From Vandiemenella viatica (Eukaryota > Arthropoda > Insecta > Orthoptera > Morabidae): a stretch of 64,000 nt of DNA. The stretch spans positions 248,429,894-248,493,893 of the forward strand of contig JARYHS010009186.1 in assembly GCA_031002005.1 (NCBI GenBank). The letters run 5' to 3'. Below are positions 43,516 to 53,185 of this stretch, in pieces. Every line of letters starts with the position of its first letter. Positions within the stretch are counted from its first letter, which is position 1. The notes under the pieces are model-generated. The model was not told the DNA's origin. It did not search any database and saw nothing but the letters and a program-made list of their open reading frames with translations. The position numbers were made by a program, and so were the translations under genes.

Positions 43516-44215
43516 TCACTTGGACATTAATTTGATAGTCGCAATTACCGCTTTGTGATTGCTTATTTCAGTGGTCGTTGAAAAATTCTGGGTGTTAGTA
43601 ACCAGCAAATCTAAAAGGTTTTCGCTACCGTTATGACATCGTTTAGGTTCATTAACTAGCTGCTCGAGAGGGTTATCCGAGAACAAATCGAGAATTAATT
43701 TAGAAGCTGCCTTATCCTTGTTACCAGTAATGTGAACATAATTACGCCAGTCGATATAAGGCAGATTGAAGTCGCCTCCCAGAATCATAGCATGAACCTG
43801 AAAACGGCTAGCTATACTGTTAACATTACTTCTTAATTCCTCGGCGATAGCAATGTCAGAATCAGGTGGACAGTAGAAGGTGCCTATGACGAGTTTTGAC
43901 CCAGCAACATGAGTTTAATCCATATGATTTCACAGATAGTATTGAAGTCTATTTCATTACATGGGAGGAATTTACTCACACCTATAAATACCCCACCTAC
44001 ATGAGAATGTGATCTGTCTTTACGAAAAACGTTCATGCTGTGTTTAAAAGTTTCGGCAGAACTTATTTCCGGTTTTAGCCAACTTTCTGTACCAATAATG
44101 ATATCTGATTCTGTGCTAGAAATAACACTTTCAAGTTCTGGTTGTTTGTTACAAACGCTTCTGCAGTTAATTACGAGTACTTTTAACTGTTGTGACTCTT
44201 TTACGTTCCTCCTAC
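43516..44215 (-). pseudogene. LINE family B endonuclease
   Basis: The upper part reads VLVINCRSVCNKQPELES, SDIIIGTESWLKPEIS and DRSHSHVGGVFIGVS with a stop and frameshift near 43.90 kb. It then reads SKLVIGTFYCPPDSDIAI and the open frame 43788-43516 with MILGGDFNLPYIDWRN (metal site), ENLLDLLVTN and EISNHKAVIATI (catalytic-end H). This is a nearly complete AP-type endonuclease interrupted about once. Confidence 0.8.
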
Positions 44216-44269
44216 ATTCCGGTGTTGCATTTGATTGGGTTGCCCGTAACTGTATTTCGGGTCTTCCTC

Positions 44270-44644
44270 CCTCAGCCTAAAAAACCACCAAGTGCATTGC
44301 ACACGGCCCCTGCCACCCGTGTAGCCAATTAACGAGTGTAGTGCACACCTGACTTATTCAAGGGAACCCTACATGACTCACCCCTATGGCGGAGATCGAG
44401 AAATCTGCAGCCAATATCATCACAGAAACGTTGAAGTCTCTAGTTCAGCCCCTCAATACGGCTCTGAACCAGAAGTCCACAATCAACTCCACCTACGATG
44501 CTACAGATGGTTAGCTTTGCCGATATCATGCGGACACTGGCCACAGAGTTCACCCTTTCAGCCAGCCGCCGGAAGGAAGAGAGGATAACCTCTGACCGAA
44601 GGCGACAAGCATCGTTGGTGCCAACATGAGAAACAATCTGTAGA
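44270..44644 (-). pseudogene. LINE family B ORF1, SGNH-esterase end
   Basis: The minus strand reads IVSHVGTNDACRLRSEV (SGNH block III, GTND), LSSFRRLAERVNSVASVRM, then after a stop CRFLDLRHRGESCRVP and KSGVHYTR, the terminal block in which the catalytic D appears as S and the H remains. Text after it (TRVAGAVCNALGG) matches the usual end of such ORF1 proteins. Family B and family D thus both carry an esterase in ORF1, but the proteins are clearly different. Stops and a changed catalytic residue show decay. Confidence 0.65.
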
Positions 44645-45314
44645 ACTAATCTGTACTTTGGATAAACTGCAAAAACTCAGAGATAACACTAATCAAATCT
44701 ACACCCCACTAGAGATAAAATGTAAAACTACAAGGAGAAATAATTAAACAAGTGGAGTCCTTCAAATATCTCTGGAGTATTGCGAGTGGAAGAAAGAGGT
44801 GAAAACTAGAATTGCAATGGCAAAAGAAGCTTTCAATAGAAAGAAAAATTTATCATGCAGAAGGCTGGATAATAAGCCTTAAGGAAAAAACTAGCTAAAT
44901 GGTTTGTATGGAGTGTAGGACTATATGAGGTGGAAAAAATGGACGCTACGCAAAGATGTTGGAAGCTTTCGAGATATGGATATGGAGGAAATAAGTTGGA
45001 AAGAAAAAGAAAGGAGTGATGAAGTGCTGGAACAAGTAGGAGAGGAAAGGTCCCTTGTAGAAACAATAAGGAACAGAAAAAGGAACTGGATTGGTCACAT
45101 GTTCAGGAATGAGTGCCTGCTTAAATCCTTCCTGGAGGGGATTGTAAACAGAGGGAAAAGAAGAGGTCAGCAAAGAATGAAAATGATTGATGACATCATG
45201 ATAAATGGGAAATATGTAGAGACGGAGAAAATGGCGGAACAGAGGGAGGCTTGGAAGGCTGTCACTGTGAATGGACCTGCTGAATAGCAGAAAATCCTTG
45301 ATGATGATTATGGC
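44645..45314 (+). pseudogene. RTE-like LINE, C-terminal part (part 2)
   Basis: Continues the fragment at 40.87-41.25 kb: QVESFKYLW (thumb), RIAMAKEAFNRKK, then an open frame (44925-45287) with ISWKEKERSDEVLEQVGEER, SLVETIRNRKRNWIGHMFRN, a zinc-free 'WIGH' C-terminal domain, and QREAWKAVTVNGPAE at the stop. The end of the element is GATGATGATTATGGC at 45301-45314. Stops in the thumb make it dead. Confidence 0.75.
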
Positions 45315-45781
45315 TAGAGACCAGATTATATGCAACACAAGAAGCTAGAAATATGATTAAAATATGCATGAAAAATGATTAAAATATGCAGGAAAAGTAT
45401 CAATATCAAACAATATAAAAATAATGAAACTAAAGAAAATGGAAGCGGCTTCTAGGCAATATAAATAATAAAGGAAAGGGAAATTAACCCGCCACATACC
45501 AAAGTGGACAGTGTTGATGAAATCAGTTTATTTATACTTCCAAACGTGGATCGTAGTTCTTCAGCAAGTCAATGTAACTGAGAACTGTGCTCCTAGTAGG
45601 TTTTTCCGGGTATAACATAAGATTTTATTTATTAACTAGGTACATTACCGAAAAATATTTTAAATATAATGGAAATATGCATCATCAGTTGGTTTTAAGT
45701 TAAATATGCAATAACTGGTGAAAATGGGCTTAATATGCAAATGCATATGGAAACATGCAATTGCATATAATCGGGTCTCTA
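45315..45781. mobile_element. hAT-like MITE with AATATGCA subterminal repeats
   Basis: Ends TAGAGACCAGATTATATGCA (45315) and, reverse-complemented from 45781, TAGAGACCCGATTATATGCA are inverted with one mismatch. AATATGCA-type motifs recur at least eight times inside (45360-45400, 45668-45770). A Penelope-like tail is inserted in the middle. I did not find a clean 8-bp target duplication, so superfamily assignment rests on end sequence. Confidence 0.65.
45425..45600 (-). repeat. Penelope-like 3' tail inside the MITE
   Basis: GGAAGCGGCTTCTAGGCAAT then AAAGGAAAGGGAAATTAACC and CCACATACCAAAGT match the PLE tail at 33.30-33.35 kb nearly base for base. Further in, the minus strand has GCTGAAGAACTACGATCC, a hammerhead-like CTGAAGA core with a diverged remainder. 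The inner boundary is uncertain. Confidence 0.6.
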
Positions 45782-45784
45782 AGG

Positions 45785-46455
45785 ATTACTATATGGTGGG
45801 GAAAGAATTGCTTTTTGAAGACGAAATGACATTTGATAGCAAGCTCAACTGAGCAAGACACATTTGACAGGTAGTAGGTTCAAAATCTTTCACTTGTTGG
45901 AAAGCATGATGATGGGATGAACGAGAGAAGGAAGGAAACTGGGTTACAGAATTTTGGTCAGACTATTGCTTGAATATGGTGGTGTATTACGGGACCCACA
46001 TTTTTGGTATCAAATACAGAAGTTGGAGGGAGTGCAAAGAAGAGCTGCTAGATTTGTCTCTGCAAATTACCGTAGAACACAATCAGTAACTAATATGGAT
46101 TGGGATTAATTGGAAGACAGGAGGAGGGTGAATAGTCATGGGAGCATATATTGGAGATGAGGCATGGAAAGATATTGGTGCAAGAAATTAAAAGTAATGC
46201 AGGGAGGGGAAAAGATTAACAATGAGCACAAGCTGGCACTCGATTCCAGGTACAAGGGTGTGGGAAGATTTTCTTTCTTAGGTACGGGGATCAGGCATTG
46301 GAATAAGGTACCAACAGAATTGATGAATGAATTACCAAAAATGTTGAAACAATTTAAAGTCAAAATTTGTAGAGGGCAGTAGTAGTTTGGTACAGGTTAG
46401 CGGAAAAATGGGTGTGTAAGGAAATTACCACTGGAGTGTTTGCTTCATTACAATT
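45785..46455 (+). mobile_element. LINE family A, 3'-end fragment
   Basis: Begins GGTGGGGAAAGAATTGCTT (matching 19.19 kb), runs through decayed C-terminal domain and the open piece 46164-46382 (NEHKLALDSRYKGVGRFSFL, TELMNELPKMLKQF) and ends GGAAATTACCACTGGAGTG then TTTGCTTCATTACAATTAAA. Confidence 0.8.
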
Positions 46456-46464
46456 AAATCAAAA

Positions 46465-47215
46465 TAAATCATGCAGCAGTTGTGATGGATAATAGAAGGT
46501 TCAGTAAACAAGTGGCCAAAATATAAGGTGATAATATGTACAATTACAAAAAAATCACATATTTCAGAAGTGAGGCGATATTTCTGGGGGAAATCAAAAT
46601 GTGGAAGGAGTGGAGGTGAAGTGAGAACATTTCAAGGATGTAATAAGAGTGGAGAGTGAATTGTAGGCTATATTCCGAAACTTAAAATAAAGCCTGCACA
46701 TAATAAAAGGAATATAAGAAGGCTAAAGAGGTTTTTAAGAAGAGAACACTATACAAATTAAGAAAACATAAGGCAACAGGGAATGCTTAAAATAACTATA
46801 CATGAAATTAATAACAGGAAACTGGGATGCAAGAATGGGTTAATGAAGAATAACTTTGGTGCAGAAATGTCTGAGAAGAAAAAATGTATTTGCAAAATTA
46901 CAATATAGGCAAAGTGAATCTCATTGGGCTATAAACAAAATATTAATTATGAAATGGATAGGGGGAGGGGCAAGTTGACACTGAATCACTAAATTTCTCT
47001 AATGCATTTGACCACTATTGATCGATGTAAAAAGTCGTTCTGAACAATTTACTGAAAACACTGAAAGAATTTAAATTTAAAATCCTGAAAAAAGTTAGGC
47101 GAGTGATGAACCAACACTTACAGAATTTGAGAGTAATGAAATAGTAAAGCAGAAGGTTAAGCTAATTACCACCGCGTCATATCTTCGATCATAAACAAAT
47201 CAAATAAAATCTCAT
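46465..47215 (+). mobile_element. LINE family A, decayed 5'-part fragment
   Basis: TTGTGATGGATAATAGAAGG, TTCAGTAAACAAGTGGCCAAA and ATATGTACAATTACAAAAA match the family A region at 17.66-17.72 kb; later text reads SLNFSNAFDHY-like (LDLSKAFDRVSH region) and ends near a diverged ACCACCG tail. Large deletions have removed most of RT. Confidence 0.6.
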
Positions 47216-48462
47216 CTCCTGGTTGCACCAGCTAAATGTCGTATTGGCTTTAGGTACAATAAAGCTTTAGTTATCATAAAGCGAAGTATATAGATGTCAG
47301 TGACTGTACCTTAGTCTATTCGATTTGAACTTCCCGTGCTTTTGCTCTACTTGAGGTGAAATTCGCTACTGTCATTAATCTGCCAAACTTCTTTGTTTTC
47401 TGCCGACCGGCACTGTGTCCCAGCTGCATGACGTCATTAAGGATCATTACCTGGAATTCGTTCTTGTGCAATCCTCACGAAATATTAAGACAATCTAATC
47501 GATTTTATATCAGTTACAGCAACATATTCCCGAAAAATGTAGTTCAAAGAACGTGTGCATTATAATTAATCTTCGCTATATGGATTCCCCCAGTCACTCG
47601 CAGTATAGCGTTACGACACTTTTTGAGTGAAGTTTGTGAGGTATGTACATACTTTACAGCTCAATGAGCAACACACATCAAACAATATAATCTATCGAAC
47701 ATGTGTGACAATTCCTTTATGAGTCCCAGTGATTACCTAGAGCCTCAGTTACAATTGAGTCAAATTTTTTAAGCTTGATTTAAGTCTTAAACCCGTGTGT
47801 GAAATGTTTGACAATCCTTCATCATTCCTGCCATCCACCATTTTTTCTCCCATAGCATACGTAACCTATTCGCAATGGAAAAATAGTCTTTTTAAGTTCT
47901 CCTTTTAAATTTTACGTGAATCTAGTGGTAAACTAGAAAACATCCAATTTAATGAAAATATAGGCAAAACAAGAATTATAGTCCATAAATCTATTTATGA
48001 TTAAGACATACAGAAAACTCTGCTATCTAACTGAAGCATTAATAACAGGCAGTGGATTACAATGGAAAGCAAAAAAAAAAAAATCTTCCCTTCTAGAGAC
48101 ACAAACTCCCACCCACTACGCAACACTGTGTACTACGGTGTCAGGTGCATGGATGAAGGAAATATTTCCTTCCTCCTTGGTCGGGTGTACTACAGATAAA
48201 CGCGTAACAGAGACAAGTAATGTCCAAAGCAGTTCAAACTTAGATACCAGAGACGATATATTGGCATTAAGTTGAATATATACCATGGAGGAAGGAATTA
48301 TATGAAGGAGAAGTGACGTTAAATCGGTGAAGCAAGTACTAAACTCTCCCGCATGGTGGCAGCACCGGCAGCGACCATATGGCGCTTCCCAACAATTAAG
48401 GTGTTCACATTGTGGTAGATGCAGTGATTATTTAATTTAGTATTGTGTATAAGTGTTTAAAA
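47216..48462. other. Unassigned; putative promoter side of THAP exon
   Basis: No element recognised. The final 150 bp before the THAP exon are locally GC-richer (CTCCCGCATGGTGGCAGC, ACCGGCAGCGACCATATGG), as expected near a 5' UTR, but no core promoter motif is clear. Confidence 0.35.
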
Positions 48463-48533
48463 ATGCCAGCTTGTGTTGCGTACGGTTGCACAAATAGGCC
48501 AGACAGGAAAGAACCTGGAATATCATTTCATAA
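48463..48533 (+). CDS. THAP-domain protein, candidate first coding exon
   Basis: ATG at 48463 encodes MPACVAYGCTN then RPDRKEPGISFHK, the canonical start of a THAP zinc-finger DNA-binding domain: the first two ligands of the C2CH zinc site (C-x4-C) and the conserved SFH-[KR] segment that precedes FP in the family. The exon ends after CATAA at 48533, followed by GTAAGT, a consensus donor; the frame would stop at once if not spliced. THAP genes commonly split at or near this point. I did not find the next exon (FP...W...H) in the remaining 3.7 kb before the PLE/foldback, so it may lie in a long intron beyond the window or be lost. It could be a host regulator or a P-element-type transposase exon. 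Confidence 0.6.
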
Positions 48534-48539
48534 GTAAGT

Positions 48540-49309
48540 TGAATTGTAATTATCGTTGTTGAAGTGAGCGTTAGACACCGCAAACTTTGCAGCACGTCTA
48601 TAAATATTTAGTCATAGCTCTCAATGGGATGACTTTGTTCTCAAATTTTTCTTGGTGTAGTGTAGAAAATCAGCAAACTTGCTATTTTGCACATAATAGA
48701 CTAGCATTATTTTTTAACGAGTGTTTAAAATGAGATTTAAAGGGGCGTGTTTTACTTCGCGATTCAGTGAATTTACTATTACGATTTCTTTCGTCACGTT
48801 GCTGATTATACTGACAATGGATGATGAAATTAACTGTTATGTGAGAAGCTGTGAGTTTTATTAATTTTTTAAATAGCTATTTCAGGCCATTCACTTAGGT
48901 TATTTTTAAAGCTTCATATAAGACTTGTTTCTGTTTGTAAATACGTCTATACCTATTTTTACCGATTTTGAAATCTTTCTCATCTATTTATGTCGAAACA
49001 GGTTCATGCAGAAATAAAAATGGGCTTCATAAATAAAGAAGTTATTGGCCTTTGAACAAAATCAATTTGGGGAATGTGTTTCTAATTTAGTCTCTTTTTT
49101 TTTTTGTACAACATTCTCCCCCCCCCCCCCGTATCTAAATCTAACTGAGAGATAAATTTTTTTACAATTGTCCTAATAAGTAGGGCTGTGAAATTAGACA
49201 ACACATCTTGATCAAGAGAATGTTCATTAAGGTGACTGAATAAACATTTTATTTCTGGTACCAGCCTACAAAATGTCTGGGTTGCTTATCCCTAGAGTGG
49301 GTCCTCTTA
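48540..49309. other. Unassigned DNA, possible THAP intron
   Basis: AT-rich with a T run and C run near 49095-49130; nothing recognisable. Confidence 0.35.
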
Positions 49310-50010
49310 CTTTTTTTCTGGTCTAGGACACAATTCAGACTAACCACAAGTGGTAGTAATAAAACTGAAATATCCATTCTGCATGTCAACCATGTAATCA
49401 TTGTGGCTTTGACAGAATTAATTTTTGGTCCAGCCTGCATCCAAACCTAAACCCCTCAATTTGGATGTTGTATATCCCCCAAACTAAGCAAGATATCGAA
49501 AACATTTATTGCTTATTATCGAGTTTTTTCGTCGTGTTACATAAGAATCCATCATTAAATTTGACTTTTGCGAAATTTTTCTTCTGCATTTCAACTCAAG
49601 ACACCTCACTTTTGGGACAGTATATCTCGAGAACTAGGTGAAATATCGAAAAATTTTACTCTTTATTTTTTATTTGTCTCGTCTTTTTAAATAAAAATTC
49701 ATCATAAAATTTGACTTTGAATAATGTTTTCTTCTGAATTTCAACCAAAACCATTTCACATTTGAGACAGAATATCTCGAAAACTAAGCAGGATATCAAA
49801 AAATTTTATTCTTCATTTTTTATTTGTCTCATCGAGTTACATAATAATCCATCACCAGATTGCGGCGTCACGTTTATCCTAGAGTCCCCTTGAGGTGTTT
49901 GTACATATTCCCCGTGTTTGTTGGGAAGCGGTCAAGCCCCCACCACTCCGGCCATGCCCCCCCACTCCTCCGCCGGCCTGCTTCACTCCCATGCGTGGTA
50001 AAGGTCTCTT
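49310..50010 (+). repeat. Interspersed repeat R (copy 2), tandem units
   Basis: Shares its start (CACAAGTGGTAGTAAT, TTTTTGGTCCAGCCTGCA) and end (ATTGCGGC, CCTTGAGGTGTTTGTACA) with the 30.8-31.26 kb copy. Between them, units with CAGTATATCTCGAGAACTAGG, ATATCGAAAAATTTTA and TTTTTTATTTGTCTCG recur at about 49470, 49615 and 49765, so the unit is near 145-150 bp. Class unknown. Confidence 0.7.
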
Positions 50011-50892
50011 GCGTCGTCTCCATATTATTCCTTCCTCCATGATATATACATTCTTTTTTTTATCTTTCATGCTCATATTACCAGTTGAATCTTTGGAAAA
50101 TTAGAGCTTTTGTTTTTCATACTTCAAATTGTCTTTGTCTATGTGTGTTGAAAATAGCTACATAATAAATGGGGCACTCGTCTAGTCATTTTTGTTTTTG
50201 CTTCTAGTGGAAAATGCAACAGTTAGTGGCTTGCTGTAGACGTTTTTAATTAACTGGGGTCTGGGAATAACTATCAGCTGTTTTCTGCAAAATATTTTAA
50301 ATATGTTTAAACTTGAATCAAGTGAATTTCAGCCAATGCAGAGAACTGTAGCACACGTATTTGCCGTATTTCTGAGGCCACTCAATTCCGAATTCCCTTT
50401 AATATTGTCTTGCAGTCGATAGGCATATCAGGATAAGTGTAATATATCCAGTGAAGTGTGACTTTGCTATGTTATTGGGGAGTTTACATCACAACTTTTA
50501 CACAAAAATAAAGCAATCGGATTGAGATCCTACGAACATTTTTTATGAGGCCATTCAAATCCAGAATTGATATGTTGGGAAAAAAAGTTCTCGATTCCGG
50601 AATTGCGAACTCTCGTAATTCCTGTATCCATTTTGCAATGGTCCTTGCGCCTCGTATTCACTGCCATTACCGCCGTGCCAGTGCGTCTATCTTCGGTCGT
50701 TTGAAGAAAGTCAGTCCCCAGATAGAAAAGGGGGTGGGGGGGGGGAGAACTAGTTGTTGGATAGATAACGCAACCTGGTCATTTCTGTAAGAGCTTTCTG
50801 TTCGTGTGGTCTATTTAATAATTTATCGTGTATAAAACCGAACCGGTGAGCTTCATTGTTTTCTAACCTTTCATTATATCGAATAAAATATT
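50011..50892. other. Unassigned DNA
   Basis: No recognised element; two related phrases (GAGGCCACTCAATTCCG at 50378 and GAGGCCATTCAAATCC at 50549) and a G run near 50735-50745. Confidence 0.35.
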
Positions 50893-51568
50893 TGTGAGGT
50901 TGGAATTACTTTTGATAAGAAACTTAACTGGGCAGGACACATAGGACAGGTGGTAGGAAAAGGTTTCAAAGTTCTGCACTTGTTGGAGAGAGTGATGAGG
51001 GGATGTACGAGAGAAGTCAAGGAATTGGGTTACAAAACTTTGGTCAGACCATTGCTCGAATATGGTAGTGTAGTATGGGACCCTCATTTTACGTATCAAA
51101 TACAGGAGTTGGAGAGGGTGCAAAGAAGGGCTGCTAGATTTGTTTCTGGAAATTATCGCAGAATGCAATCAGTGACGGATATGATAAAGGAGCTGGAATG
51201 GGATTCATTGCAAGACAGGAGGAGGATGAGGAGGGTCATGGGAGTGTACAGTGCATATATTGGTGATGAGGCATGGAAAGATATTGCAATAGGTATGAAA
51301 ATTAGTGCATGGAAGGGAAAAGATGACCATGACTACAAGCTGGCACTCGATTTCAGGCACAAGGGTGTGGGAAGATTCTCTTTTTTAGGTAAGGGTGTCA
51401 GGGATTGTAATGAGTTACCAAGAGAAATGATGAATAATTTACGGAAAACTTTGAAGGAATTTAAAGATAAAATTTGTAGAGGGCAAATGTAGGTAGGTGC
51501 AGGATAGGGGGAGGATGGGTGTGTAGGGAAACTGCCACCGGAGCCTGTGCTCCATTGCAATTAAATTA
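50893..51568 (+). mobile_element. LINE family A, 3' end with intact frame
   Basis: A 5'-truncated copy beginning in the RT thumb (GGAATTACTTTTGATAAG) and ending GAAACTGCCACCGGAG then CCTGTGCTCCATTGCAATT. The tail is nearly identical to that at 19.87 kb. Confidence 0.88.
50950..51492 (+). CDS. LINE family A C-terminal domain, uninterrupted fragment
   Basis: 180 codons open to the natural stop, in the frame of ORF2 but lacking RT: KGFKVLHLLERVMRGCTRE, RPLLEYGSVVWDPH, ELERVQRRAARFVSGN, SVTDMIKELEWDSLQDRR, GDEAWKDIAIGMKISAW, then GVGRFSFLGKGVRDCNEL and KEFKDKICRGQM. It supplies the unmutated state (GDEAW) of the codon that is TAG in the 19.6-kb copy. No promoter or independent function is implied; it is a truncated piece that has not yet acquired stops, hence probably younger than its neighbours. 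Confidence 0.75.
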   Translation: MVGKGFKVLHLLERVMRGCTREVKELGYKTLVRPLLEYGSVVWDPHFTYQIQELERVQRRAARFVSGNYRRMQSVTDMIKELEWDSLQDRRRMRRVMGVYSAYIGDEAWKDIAIGMKISAWKGKDDHDYKLALDFRHKGVGRFSFLGKGVRDCNELPREMMNNLRKTLKEFKDKICRGQM

Positions 51569-52034
51569 AATAGGTTTCATTTGTAAAAGTCTATGACCAT
51601 GGTGCTCATCTACAGCTTAATATCTTAGTGACTAAATTAGGCCCTACGTATTAATTTATACATTGTTGATTACATAGTGTTTTGAGATTTGTACAAAATA
51701 TTTGCATGCAAGGAATTTGGCATACAGTTCCGTTGCACTTTGACTTACTGTCTAATTAATTCTACGTATTTCCTTTCTCTGTTTCTTTTCTTCCCTTCGT
51801 CACTGGTTACATCTAAACGGCACTGTTTCTTTCGAGCAGCGTATTTAGAAGGCCAACCAATATTTAAAATACAAAACAAACAATAATAGCACTGAAAATT
51901 TATAAATAAAAAAATTACGTTAAAATAATAACATTACCTAGGTGAGATCATTATGAAAAACGGATTGGACAAAGAAGCTAATCGGGAAAGAATTTGCAAA
52001 CTAGAAATAGCCTGAATAAAATGTTATCGAGTAA
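51569..52034. other. Unassigned DNA
   Basis: AT-rich; no motif recognised. Confidence 0.35.
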
Positions 52035-52267
52035 CTAGTCGAGTTAATCCATCGTTTAACCACTTTTTACGAGGGTGCCACTAGCGGACACATTGGCGTT
52101 CCTGGCGAAACACTTTTATTACAAGGAAGTGGAACTGTTCCGACATGTGCTCCAGTCCACCTACTTTCACCTGTGAAATCACAGCCTTCTAATCACACCT
52201 ATTCTGCATGTATACCTTCAATTCGATGAGGAGTATTATTAGCAGGTTGATGGGGTTGCTATGGGCT
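52035..52267 (+). pseudogene. Penelope-like RT, left part, interrupted by foldback
   Basis: The strand reads ELFRHVLQSTYF, then a short insertion of about 48 bp, then QFDEEYY, a TAG in place of the usual E codon, QVDGVAMG, the PLE RT block that precedes S-x-LSP. It stops at 52267, the last base of TGGGCT, where the foldback element begins. The reading frame resumes at 63770. The short internal insertion and the stop show the PLE copy had decayed independently. Confidence 0.85.
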
Positions 52268-52689
52268 AGTAGTAATACTAAGGCGACTCTGGAACACCCG
52301 CCAGGTGGCAGCACCGTCGCGTGACGTCACAAGATGGCCGCCCCCGTTTGGCCGGTCAAGATGGCCGCCGTTAGTTCACCGATCGGCCGCACAGATGGCA
52401 GCATCTCCCAAGGGCTTAATTTCTTTGGGCGCAGACATTCCACACCGCCCACCCAAGCCCTGAGGCGATGGCTATTTCTGTTCTGGAATGCGCGCTTTGT
52501 GAAATGTGTACACTGTTTCAACACACCTACAGAAATTCCCACTCGACTGTTATGTTTGCTTATCCATTAAGCGTGACGAAATGTGTACTCTTCGCGTCGG
52601 CTGACTATTTCTGTTCTAGCAAGATGCAAATATTTCAGCACAGTAAAATATTTTCTTCGGTTCTTAAGCATAAATCATTGCAATTTTAC

Positions 52690-52800
52690 TAAAAACAAAA
52701 AAAAGTCCACATCAACGGATATTACGTGAACAGACATCGGTAGCGTTGGGGCTAGAGTGCCGAAGGTCGCCGGTTCGAGTCCGGCCGCGGTGTTTTTATT
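52690..52800 (+). repeat. tRNA-like segment with B box
   Basis: GCCGAAGGTCGCCGGTTCGAG then TCCGGCCGCGG contains a perfect B box GGTTCGAGTCC (52772-52782) and a weak A-box-like TCGGTAGCGTTGG. Flanks do not fold into a full tRNA, so it is probably a SINE head remnant. The mirror copy is at about 63238-63348. Confidence 0.45.
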
Positions 52801-52999
52801 GAAAAAGCCGTTCCAACTCGTCAATTTCAAAACGAAAATCAAAATTTTAGTTTCCATACCTAGAGAGTATGGCACCAGCCTGCCTCGAATTAAAAAAGCA
52901 TAAATGTTTCCTTTTAACGTTCGATATGGGGGAAAAAAACCGTCATAAACTCCAGATATAAAACCGAGGAAGAATTCTATGTGTACCTGTTTTCATGAA

Positions 53000-53185
53000 A
53001 TCATTTAGCGTTCTTGCCTCGTATTCGGGAGGACGGAGGTTCGAATCCCCATCCAGGCATCCATGGTTTCCCAAAATCACTCCAAGTGAATGCCGGGGAT
53101 GCTACCTTCAAAAGGCCATGACCGAATTCATTCCCATTCCTTTCCCGTCTCTAAAGACCACGTTGTTAGAGAGACGTTAAAAAAA
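53000..53185 (+). mobile_element. SINE T copy in left arm (first)
   Basis: TTAGCGTTCTTGCCTCGTATT, GGGAGGACGGAGGTTCGAAT (B box), AAGTGAATGCCGGGGATGC, TCTAAAGACCACGTTGTTAG and an A-rich end. Same family as 41.25-41.48 kb. Mirror copy at 62850-63040, minus. Confidence 0.8.

Larger units (their letters stand above)
41505..44644 (-). mobile_element. LINE family B, minus strand, ORF1 end plus ORF2
   Basis: Running from high to low coordinates: an esterase-like ORF1 end (44.64-44.27 kb), endonuclease (44.2-43.5), linker (43.5-42.96), RT (42.96-42.05), C-terminal domain and a tail ending AGAGTATATATGTAGATG-TAGATCATC (41505-41530). Frames are broken in several places. It is inserted, with SINE T beside it, within an RTE-like LINE of the opposite orientation. 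Confidence 0.8.

Noticed and set aside
52334..52570. 78-codon frame beginning MAAPVWPVKMAAVSS, present in both foldback arms
   Set aside because: Conservation is explained by arm identity; the peptide is translated AAGATGGCCGCC repeats and has no domain.
52741..52800. Functional tRNA gene
   Set aside because: Only the B-box half is tRNA-like; no acceptor stem or complete cloverleaf could be formed.
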